Notes: generated from the letters alone by a model not told the origin. Positions 7,337 to 13,706 are shown, numbered from the stretch's first letter. The stretch: 16,141 nt of DNA from an uncultured Duganella sp. (GCA_946482335.1 CAMLRG010000125.1:1-16141), one strand, 5' to 3'. Translations and numbers: made by a program.

Positions 7337-8450
7337 GGTCCGCGCGGCGCTGGCCTGCCTGGCACTGCCGGCCAGCGTGCTGGCGCAGGATGGCGGCACG
7401 CTGGCACTGGGCGGCTACCTGAAGAACCAGTTGCTGCGCTCGCGCACGGCAGTGGGACCGCAGCGCGACTTCGTGCTCGATGTGAGCCGCGCGCGCCTGA
7501 AACTGCAGGGCGAGCTGGCGCCGGCGTTGGGTGTGGACCTGCAGTACGACCATGAAGTGCTGCTGGGCGATTACCTGCACACGCCCCAGTTTGCGCTGCA
7601 AAAGCAGGCCGGTAGCGGCCAGTTCTGGCGCCTTGAGCAAAGCTATCTGGACCGGCGCGACATCTACGCCCGCCATCGCCTGTACCGCGCCAGCATCGTG
7701 CTGCGCCACGGCGGCACCGACATCAAGCTCGGCCGCCAGCGCATTGCCTGGGGCACCGGACGCTTCTGGAGTCCGCTCGACGTGCTCAACCCGATCGCGG
7801 CGACCCAGCTTGAACGCGAAGAACGGCCGGGCGTCGACGCGCTGCTGGTGGAACAGCAGATGGGGCCCTTGCAGCGCATGAGCGTGGTGTATGCCCCCGC
7901 CCACGGCCGTGGCCAGTCCAGTGCGGCGGCGCAGTACCACGGTAATGCGCACGGCGCCGACTACTCGCTCGTGTGGGGCAAGTATGGGCCGGCGCACCTG
8001 GTCGGCGCCGACCTGGCGACCCAGCTGGGCGATCTGGGACTGCGCGCCGAAGCGGTGCAAGTGCGCCCCAACGCCGGCGCACGCTATCGGCGCATCTTGC
8101 TGGGAGCCGATTATGCGTTCGCCAATACGCTGACCCTGTCGGCCGAGCTGTTCCATAATGGCCAGCCCAGCGCGGCGGCGACTGGCGCGCCGGCCGGTGC
8201 GCTGCAGCTGGCGGGCCGGCGTTATGCCGGCGCCTTCGCCAGCTACGAGCTGACGCCTTTATGGAAAGTGGTCGTGTATGCGGCACGCAACCTGTCCGAC
8301 CATAGTGTGTACGTCGCACCGAGCGTAAGCTGGTCGATCCGCGCCAACCTGGAATGGACGCTCGGCGTACAGCATTTCGGTGGTGCCGGGAGCAGCGAGT
8401 TCGGCCGCATGCCCGATGTCGCCTACACCCACGTGCAGTGGTTCTTCTAG
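7329..8450 (+). CDS. Outer-membrane beta-barrel protein, last gene of the export operon
   Basis: The 373-residue protein has a signal peptide (cleavage near VLA-QDG, residues 17-20), alternating amphipathic strands with repeated aromatic girdle residues, and a C-terminal phenylalanine (HVQWFF), the beta-signal recognised by the BAM complex. Segments such as DIKLGRQRIAWGTGRFWSPLDVLNP resemble DUF1302- or alginate-export-type barrels, which often accompany LolA-like proteins. It overlaps the permease gene by 8 nt and so belongs to the operon. The inferred role is the outer-membrane port or acceptor for the exporter. Its stop codon overlaps the stop codon of the convergent S-adenosylmethionine synthetase gene in a CTAG. 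I could not assign a specific barrel family with certainty. Confidence 0.8.
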   Translation: MPRVRAALACLALPASVLAQDGGTLALGGYLKNQLLRSRTAVGPQRDFVLDVSRARLKLQGELAPALGVDLQYDHEVLLGDYLHTPQFALQKQAGSGQFWRLEQSYLDRRDIYARHRLYRASIVLRHGGTDIKLGRQRIAWGTGRFWSPLDVLNPIAATQLEREERPGVDALLVEQQMGPLQRMSVVYAPAHGRGQSSAAAQYHGNAHGADYSLVWGKYGPAHLVGADLATQLGDLGLRAEAVQVRPNAGARYRRILLGADYAFANTLTLSAELFHNGQPSAAATGAPAGALQLAGRRYAGAFASYELTPLWKVVVYAARNLSDHSVYVAPSVSWSIRANLEWTLGVQHFGGAGSSEFGRMPDVAYTHVQWFF

Positions 8451-9625
8451 AACAGCCTGGCCTTGCCCGCGGCGATCTCGCGCGACAAGGCGGGCAGGTC
8501 ACGCAATTCGGCCTCGACCATCTGGCGCACCAGCGCACGCGTGGCCGGCGACAGCGCTTGCGCTTGCCGCACTGCGATATGCGCCAGGCGCGGCTGACCG
8601 ACCGGAGCGCCGATGGCCGATAGCAACTGCACCTCGATCTCGGCGTCGCCGCCGAGCCGGGCGTGCAGCATGGCGGCCAGACGCTGCGCCAGCACGTTGT
8701 ACAGCTTGCCGACGTGCGCCACCGGATTCTTGCCGGCGGCCGCTTCCAGCGACATCGTGCGGTTGGGCGTGATCAGGCCATTGACGCGGTTGCCGCGGCC
8801 GACCTGCCCATCGTCCCCGTGTTCGGCGCTCAAGCCGGTCACGGTGAGGAAACCGTCGGCCTCGCTGGCGACCGGCTCGCGGTCCAGCACATTCAGTTCG
8901 AGTCCAAAGCCGGCGCCAAGCTGGCGCTGCAGATAGTCGCACACCGCGTCCTTGAGCTGGCGGTAGGCGCGGCCGTCGGCGACGTGGCGGTCGATGCAGG
9001 CCAAGGCGACTGTCATGCCGCACTGCGCGCCGATGCGCCGCCCAATGATCTTGAAGTCATCGCCGGCAGCGGGGAAGGCGGCGTGGAAGCTGGTGCCGCC
9101 CAGCGTGTCCGCCAGGTGCAGTACCGCTTGCTCCAGGGTGGAAAGCGGCGCATAGCCGCAACCGAACGAGGTATCGTTGGCGATGGCGTCCGCCCTGCCG
9201 TCGCACGCCCGTTGCAGGTTGGGACTGCCGTCCCGGACCGCGATTTCGATACGGAACAGGTCCATGGGCGCGCGCAGGCGCTGTTGCAGGTAGCCGCGCA
9301 CCGCGCTTTCCAGCAAGGCCACGATATCCGATGGCGCGGGGAGGGGCGTGGCGCGGCCACAGAGGATGAGCCTGGCGGGCGTCAGTACAGAGCCGCCGCC
9401 AAAGCGCGGCTGCGCTTCGCCGCCGACCAGCAAGGCCTTGTCGACATTGTGGTGCATGATGGCGCCGTAGGCCTGCAGATAGGCCTTGCACAGGGCTTGC
9501 GAGGCCGCTTCGGCAACGCCGTCGCAGATGCTGTCGGGATGGCCATGGCCCTTGTGCTCGCAGATTTCCACCTCCCGCCGGTCCCAGGGCGGGGCAGCGT
9601 CGGCAGTGATGAGGATCGCGTCCAT
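8447..9625 (-). CDS. mat: S-adenosylmethionine synthetase, archaeal type
   Basis: The 392-residue protein belongs to the archaeal methionine adenosyltransferase family (PF01941), not to bacterial MetK. It makes S-adenosylmethionine from ATP and methionine. The N-terminal ATP-site motif [17 protein letters not shown] spans 23-39; [13 protein letters not shown] lies at 150-162; GDDFKIIG at 188-195; and the long family block [14 protein letters not shown] followed by [20 protein letters not shown] spans 276-310. All the blocks that define the family are intact, so an active enzyme is expected. It is transcribed 84 nt behind the YHS gene, probably as one unit from the FNR-like box at 10092. The Shine-Dalgarno before the ATG at 9625 is weak. 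The archaeal type is uncommon in bacteria and suggests past transfer; a housekeeping metK presumably exists elsewhere. Confidence 0.93.
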   Translation of the reverse strand: MDAILITADAAPPWDRREVEICEHKGHGHPDSICDGVAEAASQALCKAYLQAYGAIMHHNVDKALLVGGEAQPRFGGGSVLTPARLILCGRATPLPAPSDIVALLESAVRGYLQQRLRAPMDLFRIEIAVRDGSPNLQRACDGRADAIANDTSFGCGYAPLSTLEQAVLHLADTLGGTSFHAAFPAAGDDFKIIGRRIGAQCGMTVALACIDRHVADGRAYRQLKDAVCDYLQRQLGAGFGLELNVLDREPVASEADGFLTVTGLSAEHGDDGQVGRGNRVNGLITPNRTMSLEAAAGKNPVAHVGKLYNVLAQRLAAMLHARLGGDAEIEVQLLSAIGAPVGQPRLAHIAVRQAQALSPATRALVRQMVEAELRDLPALSREIAAGKARLF

Positions 9626-9709
9626 GTGGCGGAAGTCCCAAGCGATCAGTATTGCCCAGGGTAGGCACCCTGCAGTGACACGCGCCGCGTGCCGGGCGCC
9701 GACGCCGCT

Positions 9710-10018
9710 TCAGCAGCAGCCATGGCCGCGATGGTCGCGGATGTAGCGGACCGGATTGGCTTCGAACGTGTCGCGGTTGGCGCGCGAAGCAAAGTAATAG
9801 ATGTCGCCCGCGTACATGGTGTTGAGGGCATCGCCTGTGCGCACGCGCTCGCCGCTCACCGGGTCCACCGCCTCCTGCGTGGCATCGTCCCGCTCGCCGG
9901 CGCGATGGTGGCGGCGGCCATGCGGCGCCATCCCGCAGCCCAGGCCCCCTTGCCGCATCAGCAGGTAGATGCCGGCCACGAACAACAGCCATGGCCAGTT
10001 GTCAGAGATCCATTGCAT
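9710..10018 (-). CDS. Membrane-anchored YHS-domain protein
   Basis: The 102-residue protein has one N-terminal membrane helix (about residues 7-22), a short His/Arg-rich linker (GRRHHRAG), and a YHS domain from about 50 to 93 with DPVSGERV and YYFASRANRDTFEANPVRY. YHS domains occur in heavy-metal ATPases and phenol hydroxylases and are thought to bind metal. Here the usual cysteine of DPVCG is serine and the Cys-containing knuckle YYFCS is YYFAS, while the protein ends in HGCC, so metal ligands may have been redistributed. The ATG at 10018 has GGAGG at 10022-10026. It is the promoter-proximal gene of a pair with the S-adenosylmethionine synthetase. Confidence 0.85.
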   Translation of the reverse strand: MQWISDNWPWLLFVAGIYLLMRQGGLGCGMAPHGRRHHRAGERDDATQEAVDPVSGERVRTGDALNTMYAGDIYYFASRANRDTFEANPVRYIRDHRGHGCC

Positions 10019-10091
10019 ATGCCGCCTCCGTCAGGTCGAAACGCACTGGTTCTATCCTAGTGCCGTGGGCTGGGCGCGGATAGCGCGCCGC

Positions 10092-10105
10092 ATGATCCAG
10101 GTCAA
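10092..10105 (-). promoter_or_regulatory. FNR/ANR-like box upstream of the YHS-MAT operon
   Basis: Read on the - strand the site is TTGACCTGGATCAT, 8 of 10 matches to TTGAT-N4-ATCAA. It is centred 80 nt before the YHS start codon. The best -10-like hexamer, TAGGAT (10059-10054), would put the centre near -51.5 rather than -41.5, so spacing is not ideal and the site is supported mainly by its similarity to the others in the window. Confidence 0.5.
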
Positions 10106-10181
10106 GTAAGCGCCAGATTTGCCGGCGTGCGGACACAGCGGCCCGCTGCGCTGTGGCCAGCGTCGGCCCCTGGGCTGGATG

Positions 10182-10652
10182 TCAGCGCTGGGCCGGCGTG
10201 CCGTATTGGAAGCTGGCGGTGCTGGCCGCGTGCCCGCGTTGGCGCTCGACCTCGATGGTGATGGTGGCGGGGAGCTTGTCCGGCGACAGATCGAAGTAAT
10301 TCCCGTAGCTCATCAATCCATCGACCTCCATCGGCTGCAGCGTCTTGCGTTCGGGCGCCAAACCCAGCGGCTGGACGGTCGCCCGCACCTTGGCTTGCCC
10401 AAGCCGTTGTCCGCTCCGCGCATCGATAATGCTGACGACGAGGTGGTGTGAGCCGCGGGCGCGCCAGCGTGATGCGTGCATGGCAGGGTCGTGATGGTTG
10501 GCGCTACGGGCCAGGTCGGCGCTGGTGGTCACGCCATAGCTGATGGTGAGACCGTCGACGGTCTTGCTCATCTCGCCCGCCGGGGCGGGGACCGCGGCAA
10601 GCAGGATGGCGAAAGTGGCGCCCAGGCGGGCTGTCTGCAGGAAGGTTGGCAT
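10182..10652 (-). CDS. His-rich periplasmic beta-sandwich-like protein of unknown function
   Basis: The 156-residue protein has a signal peptide (cleavage near PAPAG, residues 22-26). The mature part reads SYGVTTSADLARSANHHDP, then GSHHLVVSIIDARSGQRLGQAKVRATV, then a conserved-looking SYGNYFDLSPDKLPATITIEVER. The strand pattern and histidine placement recall Ig-like periplasmic metal-binding proteins of the P19/Tp34 or CopC kind, but similarity is too low to call by eye. The ATG at 10652 follows GGAGGTG at good spacing. It lies 69 nt downstream of the universal stress gene on the same strand and is probably co-transcribed with it, through the hairpin at 10694-10709. A periplasmic metal- or redox-related role is a guess. 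Confidence 0.75.
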   Translation of the reverse strand: MPTFLQTARLGATFAILLAAVPAPAGEMSKTVDGLTISYGVTTSADLARSANHHDPAMHASRWRARGSHHLVVSIIDARSGQRLGQAKVRATVQPLGLAPERKTLQPMEVDGLMSYGNYFDLSPDKLPATITIEVERQRGHAASTASFQYGTPAQR

Positions 10653-10693
10653 GGTGCACCTCCGGATCGATGTCCGTCCAGTCAGGAAAGTGT

Positions 10694-10709
10694 GCTGCGC
10701 GTGCGCAGC
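10694..10709 (-). terminator. Hairpin between usp and the periplasmic protein gene
   Basis: GCTGCGC and GCGCAGC form a perfect 7-bp stem with a 2-nt loop in the 69-bp gap between usp and the next gene. No U-run follows on the - strand, so it is more likely an mRNA-stability or attenuation element than a full terminator. Confidence 0.25.
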
Positions 10710-10721
10710 GCGCGCGGTTCG

Positions 10722-11561
10722 TCAGTGCGCCATCAGGACGGGCAGCGCCATCGCTTCCAGGACGGTGCGCGTGGCGCCGCCGACCATCATCTCGCGCAGG
10801 CGGCTGTGGCCGTAAGCACCCATCACCAGCAGGTCTGCGTTAAGGCCGGCAGCCAGGGTCAGTATGGCATTGCCGATCTCGACCTGGTCGGGCTGGCGCA
10901 GCACCTCCACTTTCACCCCATGGCGTGCCAGGTACAGCGCGATATCGGCGCCCGGCTCTTCGCCGTGGGCATCGTAGCCAGGCTCGGCGCCGAACACGGC
11001 GAGTGTCACCTTGTTGCTGCGTTTGAGCAGGGGGATCGCGGCGGCCGCTGCATGCGCTGCCTCCTGGCTGCCATCCCATGCAATGAGCGGCCGTTCGCCA
11101 AGTGTCGGGAAGCTTCCCGCCTGCGGCACCACCAGCACGGGCTTGCCGGCGTGGAGGATGACGTGCTCTGGCAGGTCGCGCAGCAGTGCGCCCTGGCCGC
11201 CGGCCGGCATGGCCTGGCCGATCACCAGCAAGTCGGCGTAGCGCGCCTGCATGCACAGGGCCGCGTACTCGTCATCGCGGGAATTGCGCCGCTCCACCGA
11301 AGTCAGCCCCATGTTGGCGGTAATGGTATCGAAGCGGTCAAGGGCCTCGTTGGCGCGCTTGCCGGCGATTTCGAGGTAGTCGGCAATGATGGCGCCGCTG
11401 GCATCGAAGGGGTCGCCGGCATACATGAAGCGCGGCACGCCGCTCATTGCAATGCCGACCAAATGGGCACCTTCACGCGCCGCCAGGTTTGCGGCCAGCT
11501 TGATGCGCGCTTCGGCGCCTGCGGTGCGGTCGACGTGCACCAGGATAGTTCGGTATGTCAT
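10722..11561 (-). CDS. Universal stress protein, tandem UspA domains
   Basis: The 279-residue protein has two UspA modules, about 1-147 and 155-279. The second carries the nucleotide-binding loop MGAYGHSRLREMMVGGAT (247-264), close to G-x2-G-x9-G-(S/T). The first domain has the degenerate IGQAMPAGGQGALLRDLPEHV, so probably only the second binds ATP, as is usual in two-domain Usps. Such proteins are cytoplasmic stress factors and in Pseudomonas are typical ANR targets under oxygen limitation. The ATG at 11561 was chosen over an in-frame ATG at 11576 because GGAGGA lies at the right distance before it and MTYRTILVHVD is the canonical beginning. It is divergent from hsp20-2, and the shared region holds three FNR-like boxes. 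Confidence 0.93.
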   Translation of the reverse strand: MTYRTILVHVDRTAGAEARIKLAANLAAREGAHLVGIAMSGVPRFMYAGDPFDASGAIIADYLEIAGKRANEALDRFDTITANMGLTSVERRNSRDDEYAALCMQARYADLLVIGQAMPAGGQGALLRDLPEHVILHAGKPVLVVPQAGSFPTLGERPLIAWDGSQEAAHAAAAAIPLLKRSNKVTLAVFGAEPGYDAHGEEPGADIALYLARHGVKVEVLRQPDQVEIGNAILTLAAGLNADLLVMGAYGHSRLREMMVGGATRTVLEAMALPVLMAH

Positions 11562-11644
11562 GGCTTCCTCCAGCATTTGGGGCGGTTGTGCAATAGCTTC
11601 AGGCTAGTTGGCAGGGGCCCGGCCGTCCACCGGCGAATGTAGCT

Positions 11645-11658
11645 TTGATCGGGATCTT
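11645..11658. promoter_or_regulatory. FNR-like box, degenerate copy, nearest to usp
   Basis: TTGATCGGGATCTT matches the FNR consensus at 8 of 10 positions. It is centred 23 bp from the perfect site at 11668. No -10 hexamer fits for usp at the class II position, so it may be an auxiliary half-functional site. Confidence 0.35.
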
Positions 11659-11667
11659 TGGGGTTTT

Positions 11668-11681
11668 TTGATCTGGATCAA
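11668..11681. promoter_or_regulatory. Perfect FNR/ANR box in the usp-hsp20 divergent region
   Basis: TTGATCTGGATCAA matches TTGAT-N4-ATCAA at all 10 specified positions and is the best site in the window. It is centred 113 bp from the usp start codon and 26 bp upstream of the next box. A TACATT hexamer on the - strand (11641-11636) lies 4 nt off the ideal -10 position for usp, so this box is the best candidate for driving usp. Confidence 0.75.
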
Positions 11682-11693
11682 GTTGGGCTGGTC

Positions 11694-11707
11694 TTGACAT
11701 GGATCAT
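11694..11707 (+). promoter_or_regulatory. FNR/ANR-like box of the hsp20-2 promoter
   Basis: TTGACATGGATCAT matches the consensus at 8 of 10 positions. The -10-like TAACAT begins exactly 36 nt after its first base, so the box centre is at -41.5 from a predicted start near 11742. The geometry is identical to that of hsp20-1. Confidence 0.65.
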
Positions 11708-11729
11708 GTTTATTCGCCGGATGTCTGCC

Positions 11730-11735
11730 TAACAT
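11730..11735 (+). promoter_or_regulatory. -10 hexamer of the hsp20-2 promoter
   Basis: TAACAT matches TATAAT at 4 of 6 positions at the exact class II distance from the box at 11694-11707. It predicts a leader of about 48 nt before the ATG at 11790. Confidence 0.45.
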
Positions 11736-11789
11736 GGGCACAGGCAAGGGAAACCGTGCCGGCCAGTCGATTGGAAAGCGAGGTATGCC

Positions 11790-12149
11790 ATGGCCAGCCT
11801 GCACGACCAGATCCAACCCTTCAGCGGCCCCTGCATCAGGATGGACGTTGAAGAATCCCCCACTGCCTACCGGGTGCAAGCCGAATTGCCTGGCCTGGAC
11901 AAGGGCGACATCGACGTCACCGTCGATGGCCATGTGGTATCGATCGATGCCGAGCTGCGGCACGACACCGGCACCGCTGACGGCAAGCCGCTGCGCGCGG
12001 AGCGCTTTTACGGCGCGCGGCGGCGCACGTTCGCCTTGCCGCAGGCGATCGATGCGGCAGGCGCGAGCGCCCAATACGCCGATGGCGTGCTGTCGCTCCT
12101 GCTGCCCAAGTTCGCCGGCAACGCGCCCCGGCACATCCTGGTCCACTGA
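11790..12149 (+). CDS. Short Hsp20/alpha-crystallin family protein
   Basis: The 119-residue small heat-shock protein consists almost entirely of the alpha-crystallin domain (about 18-107), with an N-terminal arm of only about 17 residues. RMDVEESPTAYRVQAELPGL begins the domain and AQYADGVLSLLLPK (94-107) ends it, aligning with AKYTDGVLVLTLPK of hsp20-1. The tail HILVH has an I-x-V triplet in the place of I-x-I. The short arm suggests smaller oligomers than hsp20-1. The ATG at 11790 has GCGAGG upstream. It heads a + strand unit with the secreted protein at 12177 (27-nt gap) and probably the ClpP-like protease. Its promoter is FNR-like and matches that of hsp20-1. Confidence 0.93.
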   Translation: MASLHDQIQPFSGPCIRMDVEESPTAYRVQAELPGLDKGDIDVTVDGHVVSIDAELRHDTGTADGKPLRAERFYGARRRTFALPQAIDAAGASAQYADGVLSLLLPKFAGNAPRHILVH

Positions 12150-12176
12150 AGTTTCATCCTGATTCGGGAGTTCATC

Positions 12177-12602
12177 ATGAAGACATTCCATCAATTGTGT
12201 GCCGCCTTGCTGTGCGCGCTGGCCAGCGGGGTGTGCCTGGCCGACGAGGTCGCGTTGCCGGCCGTGCAGCAGCAGGGTGCGGTCAGTTTCGTCACCGGCG
12301 GCATTGGCAGCGACGAAGCCGCGGCGTTTCGCGCGGCGGCCGCGCGCTACAACCTGCGCCTGACGCTGGCCGCCGTCAGCGGGGAGTTCTTTGCCGGCGT
12401 CAAGGTCAGCTTGCGCGACGCGCAAGGCAAGAGCGTGGTGGACACCGTCAGCGACGGCCCCTACCTGTTCCTCAACGTCCCGCCGGGTAAATACCAGGTA
12501 ACGGCAGACAACGAGGGCCAGGTGCAAACCCGCAATGCCGTGGTGCATGCCAAGGGTGGGACGGAGCTGTATTTCCGGTGGAAGACCGCACCGGAACAAT
12601 AA
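12177..12602 (+). CDS. Secreted carboxypeptidase-regulatory-like domain protein
   Basis: The 141-residue protein has a signal peptide (hydrophobic core 8-20, cleavage near CLA-DEV at residue 22). FVTGGIGSDEAAAFRAAA and YNLRLTLAAVSGEFF come first, then a small beta-sandwich (about 65-135) with VKVSLRDAQGKSVVDTVSDGPYLFLNVPPGKYQVTA, the pattern of carboxypeptidase-regulatory-like/transthyretin-type folds. It is expected in the periplasm; no catalytic residues are seen. The spacing to hsp20-2 indicates one operon. Its role beside a cytosolic chaperone is not evident, but it parallels the usp unit, where a cytosolic stress gene is also followed by a periplasmic beta-sandwich protein. Confidence 0.8.
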   Translation: MKTFHQLCAALLCALASGVCLADEVALPAVQQQGAVSFVTGGIGSDEAAAFRAAAARYNLRLTLAAVSGEFFAGVKVSLRDAQGKSVVDTVSDGPYLFLNVPPGKYQVTADNEGQVQTRNAVVHAKGGTELYFRWKTAPEQ

Positions 12603-12610
12603 GGGTTGTT

Positions 12611-12637
12611 GCGCCGTGCCCGGCGATGGTACGGCGC
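12611..12637 (+). other. Intergenic hairpin before the ClpP-like gene
   Basis: GCGCCGT (12611-12617) and ACGGCGC (12631-12637) make a perfect 7-bp stem with a 13-nt loop. An alternative 5-bp stem, ATGGT (12626-12630) with ACCAT (12638-12642), would use part of the same region and cannot coexist with it. No T-tract follows. It could tune expression or RNA processing between the two genes. Confidence 0.3.
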
Positions 12638-12655
12638 ACCATAGTGGGAGGCGTC

Positions 12656-13351
12656 ATGAGCCAGTTTGAACCGGACGAAGCAGGCGAGGAGGGAGCGGTG
12701 ACCGAGCCGTTCACTGGCTTGCAGCGTTTTGAACGGCGCACCGAAGTGCGCCAGATATCGTTCTACATTTCCGGCCTGATCGAGCATGCCGCCCTCTACA
12801 ACGACCTGTTCTACACGCTGCGCTCGGCCAGCGATACCGATCTGATTTATCTGCATCTGAACACCACCGGTGGCGATTTCGATACCGGCCTGCAGATCAT
12901 CAACAATATGCGGGCGTCGGCAGCGCATGTGGTGACCGTGTTGGAGGCGCGCGCTTATTCGATGGGCGCATTCCTGTTTCTCGCTGGGGATGAGTTGCTG
13001 GTGCATGACAATTGCCAACTGCTTTTCCATAGCTATTCCGGCTTTTTCACCGGCAAGGGCAGCGAACAGCAGGCGCAGGCGGCGGCCGTGGCAAACTGGT
13101 TTGCCAAGTTCATGGAGCGCAGTTGCCAGCCGTTCCTGACCCAGCGCGAAATCAAGAGCATCTTGAAGGGTACCGATGTATGGATGGACTCGGACGAAAT
13201 CAGGCGGCGCCTGTTGCGTATGGCGCGTCCGGAACGGCCAGCCATTTCACGCAGCCGCAAGCGCCTGGCCTTGCTGAATGGCGGCGCCGCGGCCGGTGCA
13301 GGCAGTCGTGGCGAGGCGCAGGATGGCAGCGAGGTACATCCTGTTTCATGA
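12656..13351 (+). CDS. ClpP-like serine protease (SDH/ClpP fold)
   Basis: The 231-residue cytoplasmic protein has the ClpP/crotonase fold. IYLHLNTTGGDFDTGLQIINNMR (64-86) is the oxyanion-loop strand, ARAYSMGAFLFLAG (98-111) contains the nucleophile elbow with Ser102, LLFHSYSG (122-129) gives His125, and TDVWMDSDEIRRRL (173-186) aligns with the ClpP Asp segment, giving Asp174. The triad therefore looks intact. The basic tail after residue 190 is not typical of ClpP. A frame continuing upstream to 12578 exists, but the ATG at 12656 has GGGAGG directly upstream and was chosen. No ATPase partner (ClpX/ClpA) is nearby, so it may act alone, with the housekeeping unfoldase, or on small unfolded proteins handled by Hsp20. 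It follows the carboxypeptidase-like gene by 53 nt. Confidence 0.85.
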   Translation: MSQFEPDEAGEEGAVTEPFTGLQRFERRTEVRQISFYISGLIEHAALYNDLFYTLRSASDTDLIYLHLNTTGGDFDTGLQIINNMRASAAHVVTVLEARAYSMGAFLFLAGDELLVHDNCQLLFHSYSGFFTGKGSEQQAQAAAVANWFAKFMERSCQPFLTQREIKSILKGTDVWMDSDEIRRRLLRMARPERPAISRSRKRLALLNGGAAAGAGSRGEAQDGSEVHPVS

Positions 13352-13352
13352 C

Positions 13353-13386
13353 GCGGGGCGGTGATCGCTTGATGGCGGCGCCCCGC
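13353..13386 (+). terminator. GC-rich stem after the ClpP-like gene
   Basis: GCGGGGCG (13353-13360) pairs perfectly with CGCCCCGC (13379-13386) around an 18-nt loop, starting 1 nt after the stop codon. It has the place and strength of a terminator stem but lacks a U-tract. It lies in the 131-bp gap before the convergent csp gene; the rest of the gap shows only a 6-bp palindrome around 13450-13462. Confidence 0.35.
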
Positions 13387-13482
13387 CCGGTGTCCGACAT
13401 GGCCGCGGCAAGCTGAGCGTGGCTACCTGTCCCATCTTCGTCAGCGTCGCCAGCCAGGCTGGAACCGGGCCGGTAATGCGCT

Positions 13483-13692
13483 TTAGCCGGGCCGGACGTT
13501 CGTCGCTTTCTCGCCCTTGGGACTTGGGCTGCGATCAAATGAGACGCGTTGATTTTCAGCGAGGGTCCTGAACCCCTTTGCCTGGATGTCCTGGAAATGC
13601 ACGAACAGGTCGGGGCCCCCATCATCGGGAGTGATAAAGCCAAATCCCTTCGCTTCATTGAACCACTTCACGGTACCAGTTTGCATAGTCAC
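13483..13692 (-). CDS. Cold-shock protein, CspA family
   Basis: The 69-residue single-stranded nucleic-acid-binding protein has RNP1 KGFGFI (15-20) and RNP2 LFVHF (29-33) and the usual opening [22 protein letters not shown]. It acts as an RNA chaperone or transcription antiterminator. The GTG at 13692 follows GGGG at suitable spacing; the ATG two codons later (13686) is also possible and would match the usual family start better. The C-terminal segment [16 protein letters not shown] is more basic than the usual VTQGPKG-type ending. It begins 14 nt after the unknown gene at 13707, so the two are probably co-transcribed, and the long AU-rich leader typical of cold-induced csp genes is absent. 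Confidence 0.92.
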   Translation of the reverse strand: MTMQTGTVKWFNEAKGFGFITPDDGGPDLFVHFQDIQAKGFRTLAENQRVSFDRSPSPKGEKATNVRPG

Positions 13693-13706
13693 GATTTACC
13701 CCAGTT

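Noticed and set aside
4127..7399. A 1090-codon open frame on the - strand
   Set aside because: It lies wholly antisense to the ATPase and permease genes, whose families are certain. Its translation is His/Gln/Arg-rich low-complexity, the usual shadow of a high-GC gene.
8663..9664. A 333-codon + strand open frame
   Set aside because: It is the complement of the archaeal-type S-adenosylmethionine synthetase, whose motifs are unambiguous on the - strand.
10476..11642. A 388-codon + strand open frame
   Set aside because: It is antisense to the universal stress protein and the following gene, has no recognisable domain, and has shadow-type composition.
11604..12599. A 331-codon - strand open frame
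   Set aside because: It would run through the usp/hsp20 promoter and be antisense to hsp20-2 and the secreted protein, both of which have clear families and ribosome-binding sites.
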